Assembly (NCBI RefSeq): GCF_011684115.1
Contig: NZ_JAADJV010000003.1
Span: forward strand, 124,001 to 188,000
Source: Rahnella aceris
GTDB lineage: Bacteria; Pseudomonadota; Gammaproteobacteria; Enterobacterales; Enterobacteriaceae
Length of the DNA stretch: 64,000 nucleotides
Reading direction: 5' to 3'
Shown here piece after piece: positions 34,827-44,091 of the stretch. The stretch's first letter is position 1. The number at the start of each line of letters is the position of its first letter. The notes beneath the pieces are model-generated. The model searched no databases. It worked only from the letters and a program-made list of their open reading frames with translations, and was not told where the DNA came from. The position numbers were made by a program, and so were the translations under genes.

Positions 34827-34855
34827 CAAAAAAGAACCCACCTCATGGGTGGGCT
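34827..34855 (-). terminator. Minus-strand terminator of a small transcript
   Basis: Read on the minus strand, GCCCACCC and GGTGGGT pair across ATGA and are followed by TCTTTTTT. It would end a transcript coming from about 35150, which carries the 28-codon frame below. Confidence 0.75.
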
Positions 34856-35046
34856 ATTTAAGGGTATGGTGCTTACGATCCGCTGCTCTTGCGTCAGCTG
34901 ATCTAAGAGTAATCCCAGACCCCTGTCCTGTTCAAGTCATTGACAAAAAAGTGCCACAAAGAGCGCATATTTTTGGGTGGCAGAACGCTTTTCGCATCAT
35001 GCCCCGCACTCACCCAGACGTTATCACTCACCTTACCGGGCCTTTG
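34856..35046 (-). other. Long 3' untranslated region of the small peptide transcript
   Basis: Between the peptide stop and the terminator I see no supported frame on either strand. The length is unusual for so short a gene. Confidence 0.4.
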
Positions 35047-35133
35047 TTATCCGTTTCGGGCACCGATTATCAGCGCGGCGACCAATGCAATTGAAACGAA
35101 CGACATATAACCAATCACTAAAGCTCTTTTCAT
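35047..35133 (-). CDS. 28-residue hydrophobic peptide (candidate)
   Basis: A short frame from ATG (35133) to TAA. It begins MKRALVIGYM, continues as one membrane helix (SFVSIALVAALIIG) and ends ARNG. GAGG stands eight bases before the ATG. Basic start, single hydrophobic helix and a short polar tail fit a small inner-membrane protein or a type I toxin. About 190 bases of 3' sequence with no longer frame separate it from the terminator at 34827-34855. I see no confirmed antisense RNA. It is shorter than most gene finders report. Confidence 0.5.
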   Translation of the reverse strand: MKRALVIGYMSFVSIALVAALIIGARNG

Positions 35134-35350
35134 ATCAAGCACCTCAGTTGAACGTTTTTCAGAACATCGGGCTCACGCCAGAAATCATAGTAAACCGGAC
35201 AGAACGTAATATAAATACCGATGACGTTAAGACGTCTGCAAAGTTTTACCTCTGCGGCAACGCCGGTTGTCTACCGACCTTTCCTATTCCTGACCCCTGC
35301 GCTGACCTGTTTCCTATACTGGAGGTTTGTGATTAATTCCGGGAGGGAAG

Positions 35351-36427
35351 ATGAATTTTCTATCACGCTTTGATTTTATCGCGCTGGTGATGGCGCCGGT
35401 GTTCTGGATAGGTGTCGCGACGATGTGTGTCGTCACGCTTGTCACATACTGGCTGCTGAGCTGGCTGGTCTCGTTTTTGCGCAAGGGCGTAAAACGCTGG
35501 GGGGAGGTTAATGAGGCCAGCCACCGGATTCGTTTTATTCTGGGCGAGATCCTCAACCGGACGAGTAATTTACTCATTTTCATTGCGGCTTTTTTGTTCA
35601 GCCTGAGGTTCGTTAATCTGCCCGATAATCTCTACAACACCATCAGTCACGCATGGTTTCTGGTGCTGGCGTTCCAGATGGCATTGTGGCTGGATCAGGC
35701 GGTGGTCTCGTGGTTACGTCATATTATGCGTCAGCCCGGTATGAACAAAAATCCGGTAACGCTGGTGATCACCGGGCTGATTTTCCGGGCGGTAGTGTGG
35801 TCGGTGATGCTGCTGTCGATACTGGCGAATGTGGGCGTGAACATTACCGCGCTGGTCGCCAGTCTGGGCGTGGGCGGTATCGCTATCGCGCTGGCGATCC
35901 AGACCATTCTCAGCGATGTGTTCGCGTCATTATCTATCGGCTTTGATAAGCCTTTCGAAATTGGCGATTTCGTCGTTTTCAATGATGTTGCCGGTACTGT
36001 CGAACATATTGGCCTGAAGACGACCCGGATACGCAGCCTGAGCGGGGAACAAATTGTTTGCGGTAATGCCATCCTGCTCCAGCAAACGCTGCATAACTAC
36101 AAACGCATGCAAACCCGCCGCATTGTTTTCAATTTTGGTGTCGCGATTAGTACGCCGCCGGAAAAGCTGCGCAATATCGGTGACATGGTAAAGGAAATTA
36201 TTATTGATGTCGGCGAAACGAAATTCGACCGCGCACATTTGCTGGGTTTTGGTACCGATCGCCTGAATATCGAAGTGGTCCACATCGTCAATACTGCCGA
36301 TTACAATAAATACATGGATATTCAGCAGGAAATTAATATTCGTATTATTGAAAAGCTGATCGAGCAGGGGATCGAAATGGCATTGCCGAATATGATTGTT
36401 AAAACCCAGGCAGAACGCGACCGTTAA
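35351..36427 (+). CDS. MscS-family mechanosensitive channel
   Basis: A 358-residue MscS-type channel with about five membrane helices. The pore-lining helix and its entry are clear: SLGVGGIAIALAIQTILSD then VFASLSIGFDKPFEIGDFVVFNDVAGTVEHIGLKTTRIRS, the beta domain, followed by the cytosolic alpha/beta vestibule. It has two more N-terminal helices than E. coli MscS (286 residues). It should open on hypo-osmotic shock. GGGAGG precedes the ATG. Its stop overlaps the end of convergent treY by four bases. Confidence 0.92.
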   Translation: MNFLSRFDFIALVMAPVFWIGVATMCVVTLVTYWLLSWLVSFLRKGVKRWGEVNEASHRIRFILGEILNRTSNLLIFIAAFLFSLRFVNLPDNLYNTISHAWFLVLAFQMALWLDQAVVSWLRHIMRQPGMNKNPVTLVITGLIFRAVVWSVMLLSILANVGVNITALVASLGVGGIAIALAIQTILSDVFASLSIGFDKPFEIGDFVVFNDVAGTVEHIGLKTTRIRSLSGEQIVCGNAILLQQTLHNYKRMQTRRIVFNFGVAISTPPEKLRNIGDMVKEIIIDVGETKFDRAHLLGFGTDRLNIEVVHIVNTADYNKYMDIQQEINIRIIEKLIEQGIEMALPNMIVKTQAERDR

Positions 36428-38934
36428 GATGGCGAGGACGCTATCAGTATGACCGGGGAGAAGCCAGGCCAGACAGCCATGTCTAGCTGGTCGCTCAGCG
36501 TAATTTCTTTATCGCTGAACAGATCCCGGTAGTGCCGGTAAGCAAGGTGGGGCGGCAGTACAATTTCCGCCTGCGGGAACCCCCGGGCTGGCAAACCCAG
36601 CACCAGACGCGGTGCCGCAACAATCACCGCATCGTCATTGTGCACCCGCGCAAACGCGATGATGTTTTCGTCGTGCTTGCCGGTTGCACTGAGCGGAACA
36701 TAGTCCCCCTGCTGAAACAGCGCAGGTTTTTGCTGGCGAAGCCCGGCGAGCGTCGCCACGAGGTATTGTTTCAGCTGGCCGTTCAGCTTTCTTTCTGCCT
36801 GGCCCCGGCCCGTTTTATCATCCTGTCGTAACAACCGCGCCAGTCCGGTGAAATCCGGCAGACGACGGTTATCCGGATCAACAAGGCTGAAATTCAGCGC
36901 CTCGCTGCCCTGATAGATATCCGGTACGCCCGGCGCCATCAGTTTGATTACCGTCTGGGTCAGGCTGTTCACCAGTCCGGCATGGATAAATGGCTGGATC
37001 GACGCGTGGAAATCTTGCAGGAATAGCCGGTTTTCCGCTGAAAGCAGATGATGCGCGTAATCCAGCACGGCCTTTTCATAGTCTTCGTTGTTGTTATCCC
37101 AGTTGGTGCGCAGCTTGGCTTCCCGCAGCGCTTTTTCGACGAAACTCTGAAATCTTTCGTCGAGCTCCTGTAAACCCTGTTCATCTTCAGGCGTCAGCGT
37201 GACCGGCCACGCGCCCGCCAGCGCCTGATACAGCATCCATGTCAGCGCAGGGCGCGGTGCCGGGCCATCGGGAAGCATAATCACCTTTGACTCGTTCATC
37301 CGGTGCCAGCGTTTTACACAGGCGGCCCAGTCTTGTGGCGCTTCGGTCAGCGTAAACAGTCTGGCGCGGGCATCTTCCCCCCGTTTGGTGTCATGCGTGG
37401 ATGTCGCGGAAAGCGCCGCCGGTTGCTCTTCGCGGCGTTTTATCATCTCCGTATGGAAGCGGCTGAGGGAGAAGGTGCGAATTAACGGTTCAGCGCCGAC
37501 TTCGTTCAGCGCCAGTTCCATGTTCTGGCGGAAGAAAAGTGTGTCTTCCACCGATTTTGCCATCAGCGGTCCGGTCAGTTGCTGAAAGCGGGTACGGAAT
37601 AAACCGGCCTGCGATGCCGCCGCAGCAGAGGTTTCTCCACAAAGAATGCGCGCCAGAAACGCAAGGATTTCAGGCTGAACGGCAAGGGCCGGGGCGCTGA
37701 CCTTGCGCAGGATCTTGTGCAAAAGCGCGGTGTCTTCTGCGGGCATACCCTGTTCGGTGCCGTAAGTGCGGTACACCGGAAAGGCGATCAGTAATTCGCG
37801 CAGCGCGGTACGGATATCATTTTCGTCATACATCGTGCCCCCGGTCCCGGCGATGCTGTTCGCCAGTTTCCACAGCGTGGTGTACTCGCCTTCGAAATTC
37901 TTTTCCACCATCATAAGCTTGGCCGCACGCAGCTCGTTGCGCATGTCCACCGGCTTGCCGACCACGCTGTCGTAAAGCTCACTAAACACCGCGATATTTT
38001 CATCGTTGACCAGCACATCCGAAAGCGAGGCAATGAACTCATAGCCGGTGGTGCCGGAGACCGGCCAGTCCGGCGGCAGGCGCTCGCCTTTGCCCAGAAT
38101 TTTCTCCACCGTGATATAGCAGTCCGGCCCGGCCTTCTCCCGCAGGCGTTCAAGATAGGCTTTGGGATCGGCAAGACCATCCACATGATCGACCCGCAGG
38201 CCATCGGCCACGCCGGAGCGGACCAGCTCGAGGATCAGCCGGTGCGTATCATCGAAAACCCCCTCGTCTTCCACGCGCACACCCGCGAGGCCGGTGATTT
38301 CAAAAAAGCGCCGGTACGAGAGTTCACGGGGCGCGTCACGCCAGCACATCAGGCGGTAGGGCTGGCGCTCATGTAATTCAGTCAGTTCTGTTTTGCTCAG
38401 GTCATCTGTTTTAGACGCCGTGAGAGTGCCGGGCGCAACGGGATAATAGGTATCGAAATAGGCGAAAGCGGGCTGACCGGTTTTGGGATCAGGCTTCAGC
38501 ACAATGTCGCCTTTTTCCAGCGCATCCTCAAAAGCGTCCCCGAGGAAAGGCAGCGTCAGGCGACGCGACCAGTCGATATCAAAATGGCGTGCATAACGGC
38601 TCTTTTTGCCATGTTCAATGACGTCACGCCACCAGATATTCTCAAGTGAGGCCGCCATATGATTGGGCACAATGTCGAGGATCAGCCCGATCCCCGCCGC
38701 TTTCAGCGCCTGTACCATACGGTCGAAACCTTCACGCCCGCCAATCGTCGGGTCAATTTCGTTGGCGTTGGTAACATCGTAGCCGTGCGTGGAACCAGAC
38801 GTCGCTGTAAACACCGGGGAAGCATAAAGATGGCTGATCCCAAGTTGTTTTAAATAGGGGATAAGCCCTGTCGCGGTGTCAAAGTTCAGTCCATTACGGA
38901 ACTGAATGCGGTAAGTCGCGGTGGGGATTTTCAC
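36424..38934 (-). CDS. treY: Maltooligosyl trehalose synthase
   Basis: An 836-residue GH13 enzyme that turns the reducing-end bond of a maltodextrin into an alpha-1,1 bond. Blocks include TYRIQFRNGLNFDTA, LYASPVFTATSGSTHGYDV, ILDIVPNHMA, VADGLRVDHVDGLADP (catalytic Asp) and SATSTHDTKRGEDARARL. It begins with GTG, sharing bases with the treZ stop (GTGA), and follows treZ in one operon. With TreZ it makes trehalose from maltodextrin or glycogen. The third usual gene, treX, is not next to it. Confidence 0.95.
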   Translation of the reverse strand: MKIPTATYRIQFRNGLNFDTATGLIPYLKQLGISHLYASPVFTATSGSTHGYDVTNANEIDPTIGGREGFDRMVQALKAAGIGLILDIVPNHMAASLENIWWRDVIEHGKKSRYARHFDIDWSRRLTLPFLGDAFEDALEKGDIVLKPDPKTGQPAFAYFDTYYPVAPGTLTASKTDDLSKTELTELHERQPYRLMCWRDAPRELSYRRFFEITGLAGVRVEDEGVFDDTHRLILELVRSGVADGLRVDHVDGLADPKAYLERLREKAGPDCYITVEKILGKGERLPPDWPVSGTTGYEFIASLSDVLVNDENIAVFSELYDSVVGKPVDMRNELRAAKLMMVEKNFEGEYTTLWKLANSIAGTGGTMYDENDIRTALRELLIAFPVYRTYGTEQGMPAEDTALLHKILRKVSAPALAVQPEILAFLARILCGETSAAAASQAGLFRTRFQQLTGPLMAKSVEDTLFFRQNMELALNEVGAEPLIRTFSLSRFHTEMIKRREEQPAALSATSTHDTKRGEDARARLFTLTEAPQDWAACVKRWHRMNESKVIMLPDGPAPRPALTWMLYQALAGAWPVTLTPEDEQGLQELDERFQSFVEKALREAKLRTNWDNNNEDYEKAVLDYAHHLLSAENRLFLQDFHASIQPFIHAGLVNSLTQTVIKLMAPGVPDIYQGSEALNFSLVDPDNRRLPDFTGLARLLRQDDKTGRGQAERKLNGQLKQYLVATLAGLRQQKPALFQQGDYVPLSATGKHDENIIAFARVHNDDAVIVAAPRLVLGLPARGFPQAEIVLPPHLAYRHYRDLFSDKEITLSDQLDMAVWPGFSPVILIASSPS

Positions 38935-40718
38935 AGTAAGACTCCTGGCGCAAAACGGACAATAAGGGAAGCGGGCACCGACGTCGCGGCATCCTGCGGC
39001 CAGGCAAAGATCGTTTCTCCTGGCAGTTCAGGAAGCGGATGCGTGTCCTGGCCAACGTTGAGTACCAGCGAAAGCGTGCCACGGGGGAATGTCCATTTAA
39101 CGGAGAGAAAACCGGTTGAGGTTTCGACAATCTGGCCGACTTCTCCTTTCGCAGGCGTCAGTAAGGGCACGATGTATTTCCGGCGCAGCGCCAGCAGCTT
39201 GCGGGTCAGCGCCAGGGTGTTTTCGCCTTCGGGATGTGTCAGTTTCTGCCAGTCAAGTTTCGAATTTTCGAACGTGCTGAGAGCGTTAGGATCGGGGACC
39301 GCGTCGTTGCCGTAACCGTTGTGTCCTTCAAATTCACGGGCGCGCCCCTCGCGAACCGCCTGCGCCAGCTCACCTTCAAAATCGGTGAAGAACAGAAACG
39401 GATTGGTTTCGCCGTATTCTTCGCCCATAAACATCAACGGAATATGCGGCGATAACAATAAGGCGGCGAACAGAACGCGCGTACGTTCAGCGCCAGCCAG
39501 CGTGATCAGCCGGTCGCCGTGCGCACGGTTACCAATCTGGTCGTGATTTTGAATGAAATCGACAAAGGCTACCGGCGGCTGTCTGCGGCTGACCGTACCG
39601 CGCGGTTTAGCGGTTTGCGGCGATTTTTCGCCCTGATACGCGAAACCTTCCGCTAACGCGCGTGCCGCCAGTTTCTCAGGGTTCTGCGCGAAATCCTGAT
39701 AGTAGGCGTGGGTTTCACCGGTGCTGAGAACGTGGATGGCGTTATGGAAATCGTCATTCCATTCGGCGGTAAACAGTGGCACGGTGCCGTCGGCATTACG
39801 CGGGTGTAAAAAGATGACGTTGCGGCTGTCTTCGGTGGTCAGATGCACCGGGCGATCGGTGATCGCTTCGCGAATTCGTTCGGCGATTTCAATCAGAATA
39901 TGCGGGGAAGAGGTGTCTTTCATCTGATCGATGGCGTCAAAGCGCAGACCGTCAAGCCGGTATTCTTTTAGCCAGTACAGCGGTGCTTCCACGATATAGC
40001 AGCGGGCCGCTTCGTTTCGATAATCGATGCCCGCACCCCAGGCCGTCATGCGTTGAGCATCGAAGAAATCCGGCGCGAGCAGTGGCAGATAATTGCCTTC
40101 CGGACCAAAGTGGTTGAGCACGATGTCCAGCACCACGGAGATGCCGACACCGTGCGCCGCATCGACAAACGCCTTGAAATCATCCGGCGAACCATAAGCG
40201 GAGTGAGGCGCGTACAGCAAGACACCGTCATAACCCCAGCCGCGTTGCCCCCCAAATTGTGAGAGCGGCAGCACTTCAATCATGGTGATGCCGGTTTCTG
40301 CCAGATAAGCGAGTTTTGCCTGCGCGGCGCTGAAAGTGCCTTCGGGTGTGAAGGTGCCGATATGCATTTCATAGACGACGGTTTCTTCCCACGGGCGGCC
40401 TTTCCAGTGGTGATTTCGCCATGCATAGCCCGATGATGAGGTGACCAGGGAAGGACCGTTGACGCCTGCCAGCTGGGCGCGCGAGGCAGGATCAGGAACC
40501 GGCATGCCATCGGCCAGAATAAACTGGTACTCCTGACCGGCAGAAACACCGGTTGCCACAAACTCGAACCAGCCGTTTTCCGTCGGCTGCATTTCTCTGT
40601 CTTCGTCGGAAAGTCTCAGCGTCATGTTGGCCTGACCCGGCGCCCGGACCCGAAAGCGAACTGTCCCGGCGGAAATGAAACTGGCCCCCCAGCTTGTCGT
40701 CAATGCATCGCGTTGCAT
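38931..40718 (-). CDS. treZ: Maltooligosyltrehalose trehalohydrolase
   Basis: A 595-residue GH13 enzyme that releases trehalose from the TreY product. It has an N-terminal beta-sandwich (VRFRVRAPGQANMTLRLSDE), then SVVLDIVLNHFGPEGNYL, YRLDGLRFDAIDQMKD (nucleophile Asp), TEDSRN with the acid Glu and FIQNHDQIGNRAHG. ATG 40718 is used, with GAGG eight bases before it; a TTG at 40733 is the only further start. First gene of treZ-treY. Confidence 0.95.
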   Translation of the reverse strand: MQRDALTTSWGASFISAGTVRFRVRAPGQANMTLRLSDEDREMQPTENGWFEFVATGVSAGQEYQFILADGMPVPDPASRAQLAGVNGPSLVTSSSGYAWRNHHWKGRPWEETVVYEMHIGTFTPEGTFSAAQAKLAYLAETGITMIEVLPLSQFGGQRGWGYDGVLLYAPHSAYGSPDDFKAFVDAAHGVGISVVLDIVLNHFGPEGNYLPLLAPDFFDAQRMTAWGAGIDYRNEAARCYIVEAPLYWLKEYRLDGLRFDAIDQMKDTSSPHILIEIAERIREAITDRPVHLTTEDSRNVIFLHPRNADGTVPLFTAEWNDDFHNAIHVLSTGETHAYYQDFAQNPEKLAARALAEGFAYQGEKSPQTAKPRGTVSRRQPPVAFVDFIQNHDQIGNRAHGDRLITLAGAERTRVLFAALLLSPHIPLMFMGEEYGETNPFLFFTDFEGELAQAVREGRAREFEGHNGYGNDAVPDPNALSTFENSKLDWQKLTHPEGENTLALTRKLLALRRKYIVPLLTPAKGEVGQIVETSTGFLSVKWTFPRGTLSLVLNVGQDTHPLPELPGETIFAWPQDAATSVPASLIVRFAPGVLL

Positions 40719-40862
40719 CACTTTACCTCGCAAAATAGTCGCGTTAACCGGCCGTTAGCCAACGAATAATAATCATAGTCGAGGATGAAAAAGAGGGCGA
40801 TCTTGTCGGATATTAAACCCCGGCACAGAGGCCGGGGCATTCACGGAAAAATTATGCTGGCA

Positions 40863-41054
40863 TCAGGAAGAGGAGGTGAAAAAAACCAGAGAGATAATGA
40901 AAGAGACGAGGGTCCCGATGAGCAGCATGCATTTGCTCGGCGTGAAGAACTTCTTGTTCTGATTGGCTTTATAAGCCTTGATTAATAACCACAGCATCAC
41001 GATGCCAATGATAATAAATATTACGCCACCTGATATACTCGCGACTGGAGCCAT
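40863..41054 (-). CDS. Small two-helix membrane protein
   Basis: A 63-residue protein with two membrane helices (GGVIFIIIGIVMLWLLIKAY and CMLLIGTLVSFIISLVFF) joined by a basic loop (KANQNKKFFTPSK), so the loop should be cytosolic. AAGGA stands seven bases before the ATG. I do not recognise the family. It is monocistronic, between the treZ promoter and the siderophore-binding protein gene. Confidence 0.7.
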   Translation of the reverse strand: MAPVASISGGVIFIIIGIVMLWLLIKAYKANQNKKFFTPSKCMLLIGTLVSFIISLVFFTSSS

Positions 41055-41358
41055 ATAAGTATCCTTCTCATCGGTAAATTTTAATTATAGCTCAGCATCT
41101 GAGAAGCGTTTTCCGCTTCATATTAACAGTTATCACCCGAACTCACCTCAGGTGCTCCCTTTTGTCCGACCTGCGGCAACATGCAGTTGTGACTGTACTG
41201 ATGCAGCCGACCAAACGTATAATATCCCGCCGCGATGAGGGCATGGCGGTATTACCGGGTTACGGCGACTTAAGTTAAATAAACCGTGCAATAAACCGGT
41301 TGCTATAAAAATAATTTTCAGCCTCAGATAATAATCACACAATACCTAAGGGAATTAA
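41055..41358. other. Intergenic region before the siderophore-binding gene
   Basis: 304 bp between divergent genes. It must hold both promoters. A GATAATAATCA stretch near 41325 is only a partial Fur-box match. No supported gene. Confidence 0.4.
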
Positions 41359-42465
41359 ATGAAGTTACTTCATGGTTTGCTTTTTATGCTGTCAGTCGTC
41401 ATAACCGGACCGTCCGGTGCCGCAACAACGACACTGACTGATGTTCTGGGAAATAAAATAACCTTAGAAACCCCGGTGAAAAGAGCGGTATTAGGTTTCT
41501 ATTTTGAAGATTATATGGCGGTCGGTGGTGAACAGGCATTTGATCATATTGTCGGTATCTCCCGCGAAGCCTGGCATGGCAAAGTCCCTGCGAACTGGGA
41601 TATGTATATTAAATACCGTCCGTCCATCGCCAACATTCCGGATATCGGCGAAATCGACCTGCACAACGTGTCGCTGGAAAAAGTGATTAGCCTGAAACCG
41701 GATGTGGTCATTTTAGCCAGCTGGCAGTACGCCGCCCTGAAGTATGAAGTCACGCAGCTTCAGAGCCTGAATATCCCGGTTGTCGTGCTCGATTACAATG
41801 ATCAGACAGTGGAAAATCATGTGAAATCCACGGAAATTATCGGGATATTAACCGGCCAGGCTGGTCGCGCGAATGAGCTTGCCCGGCTTTATAAAAATAA
41901 CATCACGCTGATTGAAGACAGGATCAGACAGGCGAATCTGCCGAAGCCAAAAGTCTATATTGAGTTTGGCAATAAAGGTCCGGCGGAGTATTCATTTACC
42001 TATGGTGAAAATATGTGGGGGGTGATGCTGCGTCTTGCAGGTGGTGAAAATATTGCGGCACCTTTCGTTAAACAGTGGGGCGAAATTAACCCTGAGCAGT
42101 TGCTGGTTGCCAAACCGGATGTCATTTTTATTTCCGGCAGGGAGAACAATAAAGTCGATAAGGCGTTAGAAATGGGCATCGGGGTCAATGAAGCTACAGC
42201 AAGAGCAAAACTCAACGGATTTGCTCACCGTGACGGCTGGAGTTCATTACCGGCAATTAAAAACGACAAACTCTTCGGGGTTTATCAGGGCGCATCACGG
42301 ACGCTGGTGGATTTCACCATGGTGCAGTTTATCGCCAAGTCCCTTTATCCTGATTTATTCAGGGATATTGATCCGGTGAAAAACTATCACGATTATTATA
42401 AAAAATACCTGCCTGTCATGCCGGTGGGAACCTTTGCGTTATCGGCCAGTGAGAAACCACACTGA
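41359..42465 (+). CDS. Orphan ABC substrate-binding protein, iron-siderophore type
   Basis: A 368-residue periplasmic binding protein of the FecB/BtuF (TroA-like) fold. A signal peptide (LLHGLLFMLSVVITGPSGA) precedes TTTLTDVLGNKITLETPVKR, the usual start of this family; SLEKVISLKPDVVILAS is the family core block, and an ~190-residue second lobe follows. Such proteins bind ferric siderophores, heme or cobalamin. No permease or ATPase gene adjoins it, so it must work with a transporter elsewhere or be a leftover of a lost cluster. The start has GGGAA seven bases upstream. Confidence 0.88.
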   Translation: MKLLHGLLFMLSVVITGPSGAATTTLTDVLGNKITLETPVKRAVLGFYFEDYMAVGGEQAFDHIVGISREAWHGKVPANWDMYIKYRPSIANIPDIGEIDLHNVSLEKVISLKPDVVILASWQYAALKYEVTQLQSLNIPVVVLDYNDQTVENHVKSTEIIGILTGQAGRANELARLYKNNITLIEDRIRQANLPKPKVYIEFGNKGPAEYSFTYGENMWGVMLRLAGGENIAAPFVKQWGEINPEQLLVAKPDVIFISGRENNKVDKALEMGIGVNEATARAKLNGFAHRDGWSSLPAIKNDKLFGVYQGASRTLVDFTMVQFIAKSLYPDLFRDIDPVKNYHDYYKKYLPVMPVGTFALSASEKPH

Positions 42466-42531
42466 TCGTGGATTTTCCTGTTAATCGATCCCTTTCAATC
42501 CATTTGCTCTCTTTGAAAGGGATCGGTGTAC

Positions 42532-43134
42532 TTACACCCTGGGTGTTGCCAGAAATTGCGGTCGCTGTTCGGCCCGCTGTGTGAAGCTGTTCGCTTGCGC
42601 ATACTGGTCGGCGTTCATGATATCTGGCAGCATCGATACCGTAAAACTCCAGGCAACGGCGATGCTGATACCGGCTACAGTCAGTATATCAGGGGCGCTT
42701 TCCTGCAGGCTGTCATCAAGCATTTGCCATGTCCCCCGGAGCTGTCGGGTCACCCGATCAACCCAGGGCTGATGTTGCTTTTCCTCCGGCCTGAGGCGTC
42801 GTTCGTAAACGAGTTGCACCGCTTTTTCACAGGCTGTCAGAGCAAGTCCCGTGAGGCATAATTCCCGCAGGCCTTCCGGCCCGGACTCGGGGGGATTGCC
42901 AAGAGAGCGGGTGGACAGTTTCTCCAGATAGCTGATGATTAAGGTTGAGTCCATCAGTACCTGATTGTCTTGCGTGATAAGCGTGGGGACTTTGACCGCC
43001 GGGTTAATTTTCACCAGTGTCTCAAAATCGGCAAACACCGAGAGCGGACGATGTTCGAAATCAATACCCAACACTTTCATACAGATAGCCACGCGTCTGA
43101 CATAGGGCGAATCCAGCATTCCGATCAGAACCAT
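42532..43134 (-). CDS. Glutathione S-transferase family protein
   Basis: A 200-residue GST. The thioredoxin-fold half has the N-terminal SPYVRRVAICMKVLGI with a Ser as candidate catalytic residue, the cis-Pro in VKVPTLITQ and the gamma-glutamyl-binding DSTLIISYLE. The helical half follows. It starts 4 bases after the hydrolase gene upstream, so the two form an operon. The pairing suggests handling of an electrophilic compound, but the substrate is unknown. Confidence 0.9.
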   Translation of the reverse strand: MVLIGMLDSPYVRRVAICMKVLGIDFEHRPLSVFADFETLVKINPAVKVPTLITQDNQVLMDSTLIISYLEKLSTRSLGNPPESGPEGLRELCLTGLALTACEKAVQLVYERRLRPEEKQHQPWVDRVTRQLRGTWQMLDDSLQESAPDILTVAGISIAVAWSFTVSMLPDIMNADQYAQANSFTQRAEQRPQFLATPRV

Positions 43135-43138
43135 AGTG

Positions 43139-43990
43139 TTACCTCACCTCATTTTTGTTAATAAATTCGACTACCTGTCTGGCTACAGGCAGTGGAGCAT
43201 CTTCCATCAAAAAGTGTCCGGCCTGCTCATAGATATGCAGCGTGGAAGACGAAATATCGCGTTGCAGACGCTGGCTATATTCAACGGGCTGCCATTCATC
43301 TTCTTTCCCCCATAAGATCTGTACGGGCAGATTCAGAAGAGGGAGCTTCTCCGCAAAGTCTGCCGTGTAACAGGAATTATAGTGAGCGACCTGATGTTGA
43401 TAAAATGAGGCCTGCTCCACCACGCCACAAAGTGGCGCGAGATAACTCTCCAGCCGTTCCCCTGTCATCACTTCCTTTTTAAAAACGGCCATCTTTAGCT
43501 GGCGTGACATCGCAATACAATGTTGGCTGGCCGGTATCAATGCATATTCCGCATAATTATCCCGCATGTCTTTCCATGTAGGCGATGGCCAGGAGTCGTA
43601 GCTTGGAATATCGGCGAGGGTGAGTGTCTGGAGGCGGTCCGGGTAATCGAATGCCAGCCGAAGTGAAATTGCCCCACCGATGTCGTGACCCAAAAAGTGT
43701 GCTTTATCCAGTTGCCAGTATTCAAGCAGTCGTAGCAGAAAAGTCACCTGTGAGGCTACCGATGTATCCGTTTTCACCGGGCGTTCGGATGCGCCGAACC
43801 CTGGAAGGTCATACAGATGAACACGAAAGCCTGCGTCGACAAATATCGGGACGAGTGTCTGCCAGATGACAGAATGCGCAGGCGTGCCATGAACCAGAAT
43901 CAGTGGCGTGCCTGAGCCGTGGACCCCCGTCGCAATGCGACAACCCTTTATCACAACGTGTTGAGTCAGTAATGGATTACAACCTGGCAT
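43139..43990 (-). CDS. Alpha/beta hydrolase with Asp nucleophile (epoxide hydrolase / dehalogenase type)
   Basis: A 283-residue alpha/beta hydrolase. The oxyanion segment is HGTPAHS; the nucleophile elbow reads GHDIGG, so Asp103 replaces the Ser of esterases, as in epoxide hydrolases and haloalkane or haloacetate dehalogenases. QAGHFLMEDAP carries the catalytic His. It is the first gene of a pair with a GST and is divergent from a LysR regulator. Confidence 0.88.
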   Translation of the reverse strand: MPGCNPLLTQHVVIKGCRIATGVHGSGTPLILVHGTPAHSVIWQTLVPIFVDAGFRVHLYDLPGFGASERPVKTDTSVASQVTFLLRLLEYWQLDKAHFLGHDIGGAISLRLAFDYPDRLQTLTLADIPSYDSWPSPTWKDMRDNYAEYALIPASQHCIAMSRQLKMAVFKKEVMTGERLESYLAPLCGVVEQASFYQHQVAHYNSCYTADFAEKLPLLNLPVQILWGKEDEWQPVEYSQRLQRDISSSTLHIYEQAGHFLMEDAPLPVARQVVEFINKNEVR

Positions 43991-44004
43991 AGTTTGCTCC
44001 GCTT

Positions 44005-44039
44005 TTATTCAGTCTGAGCAGGCTATCCGTTGACTGAAT
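44005..44039. promoter_or_regulatory. Inverted repeat, probable LysR operator
   Basis: TATTCAGTC (44005-44013) and GACTGAATA (44031-44039) are a perfect 9-bp inverted repeat with a 17-base spacer, midway between the divergent hydrolase and LysR starts. Confidence 0.7.
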
Positions 44040-44091
44040 ATGACGCCAGTGACATTCTTTCCCTCTGGTAACCCACTTTTGTCATAATAAA

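Noticed and set aside
34849-35336. Overlapping plus-strand frames in the ddc-mscS gap
   Set aside because: No ribosome sites, low-complexity content, and the opposite strand has a better case (28-codon peptide and terminator).
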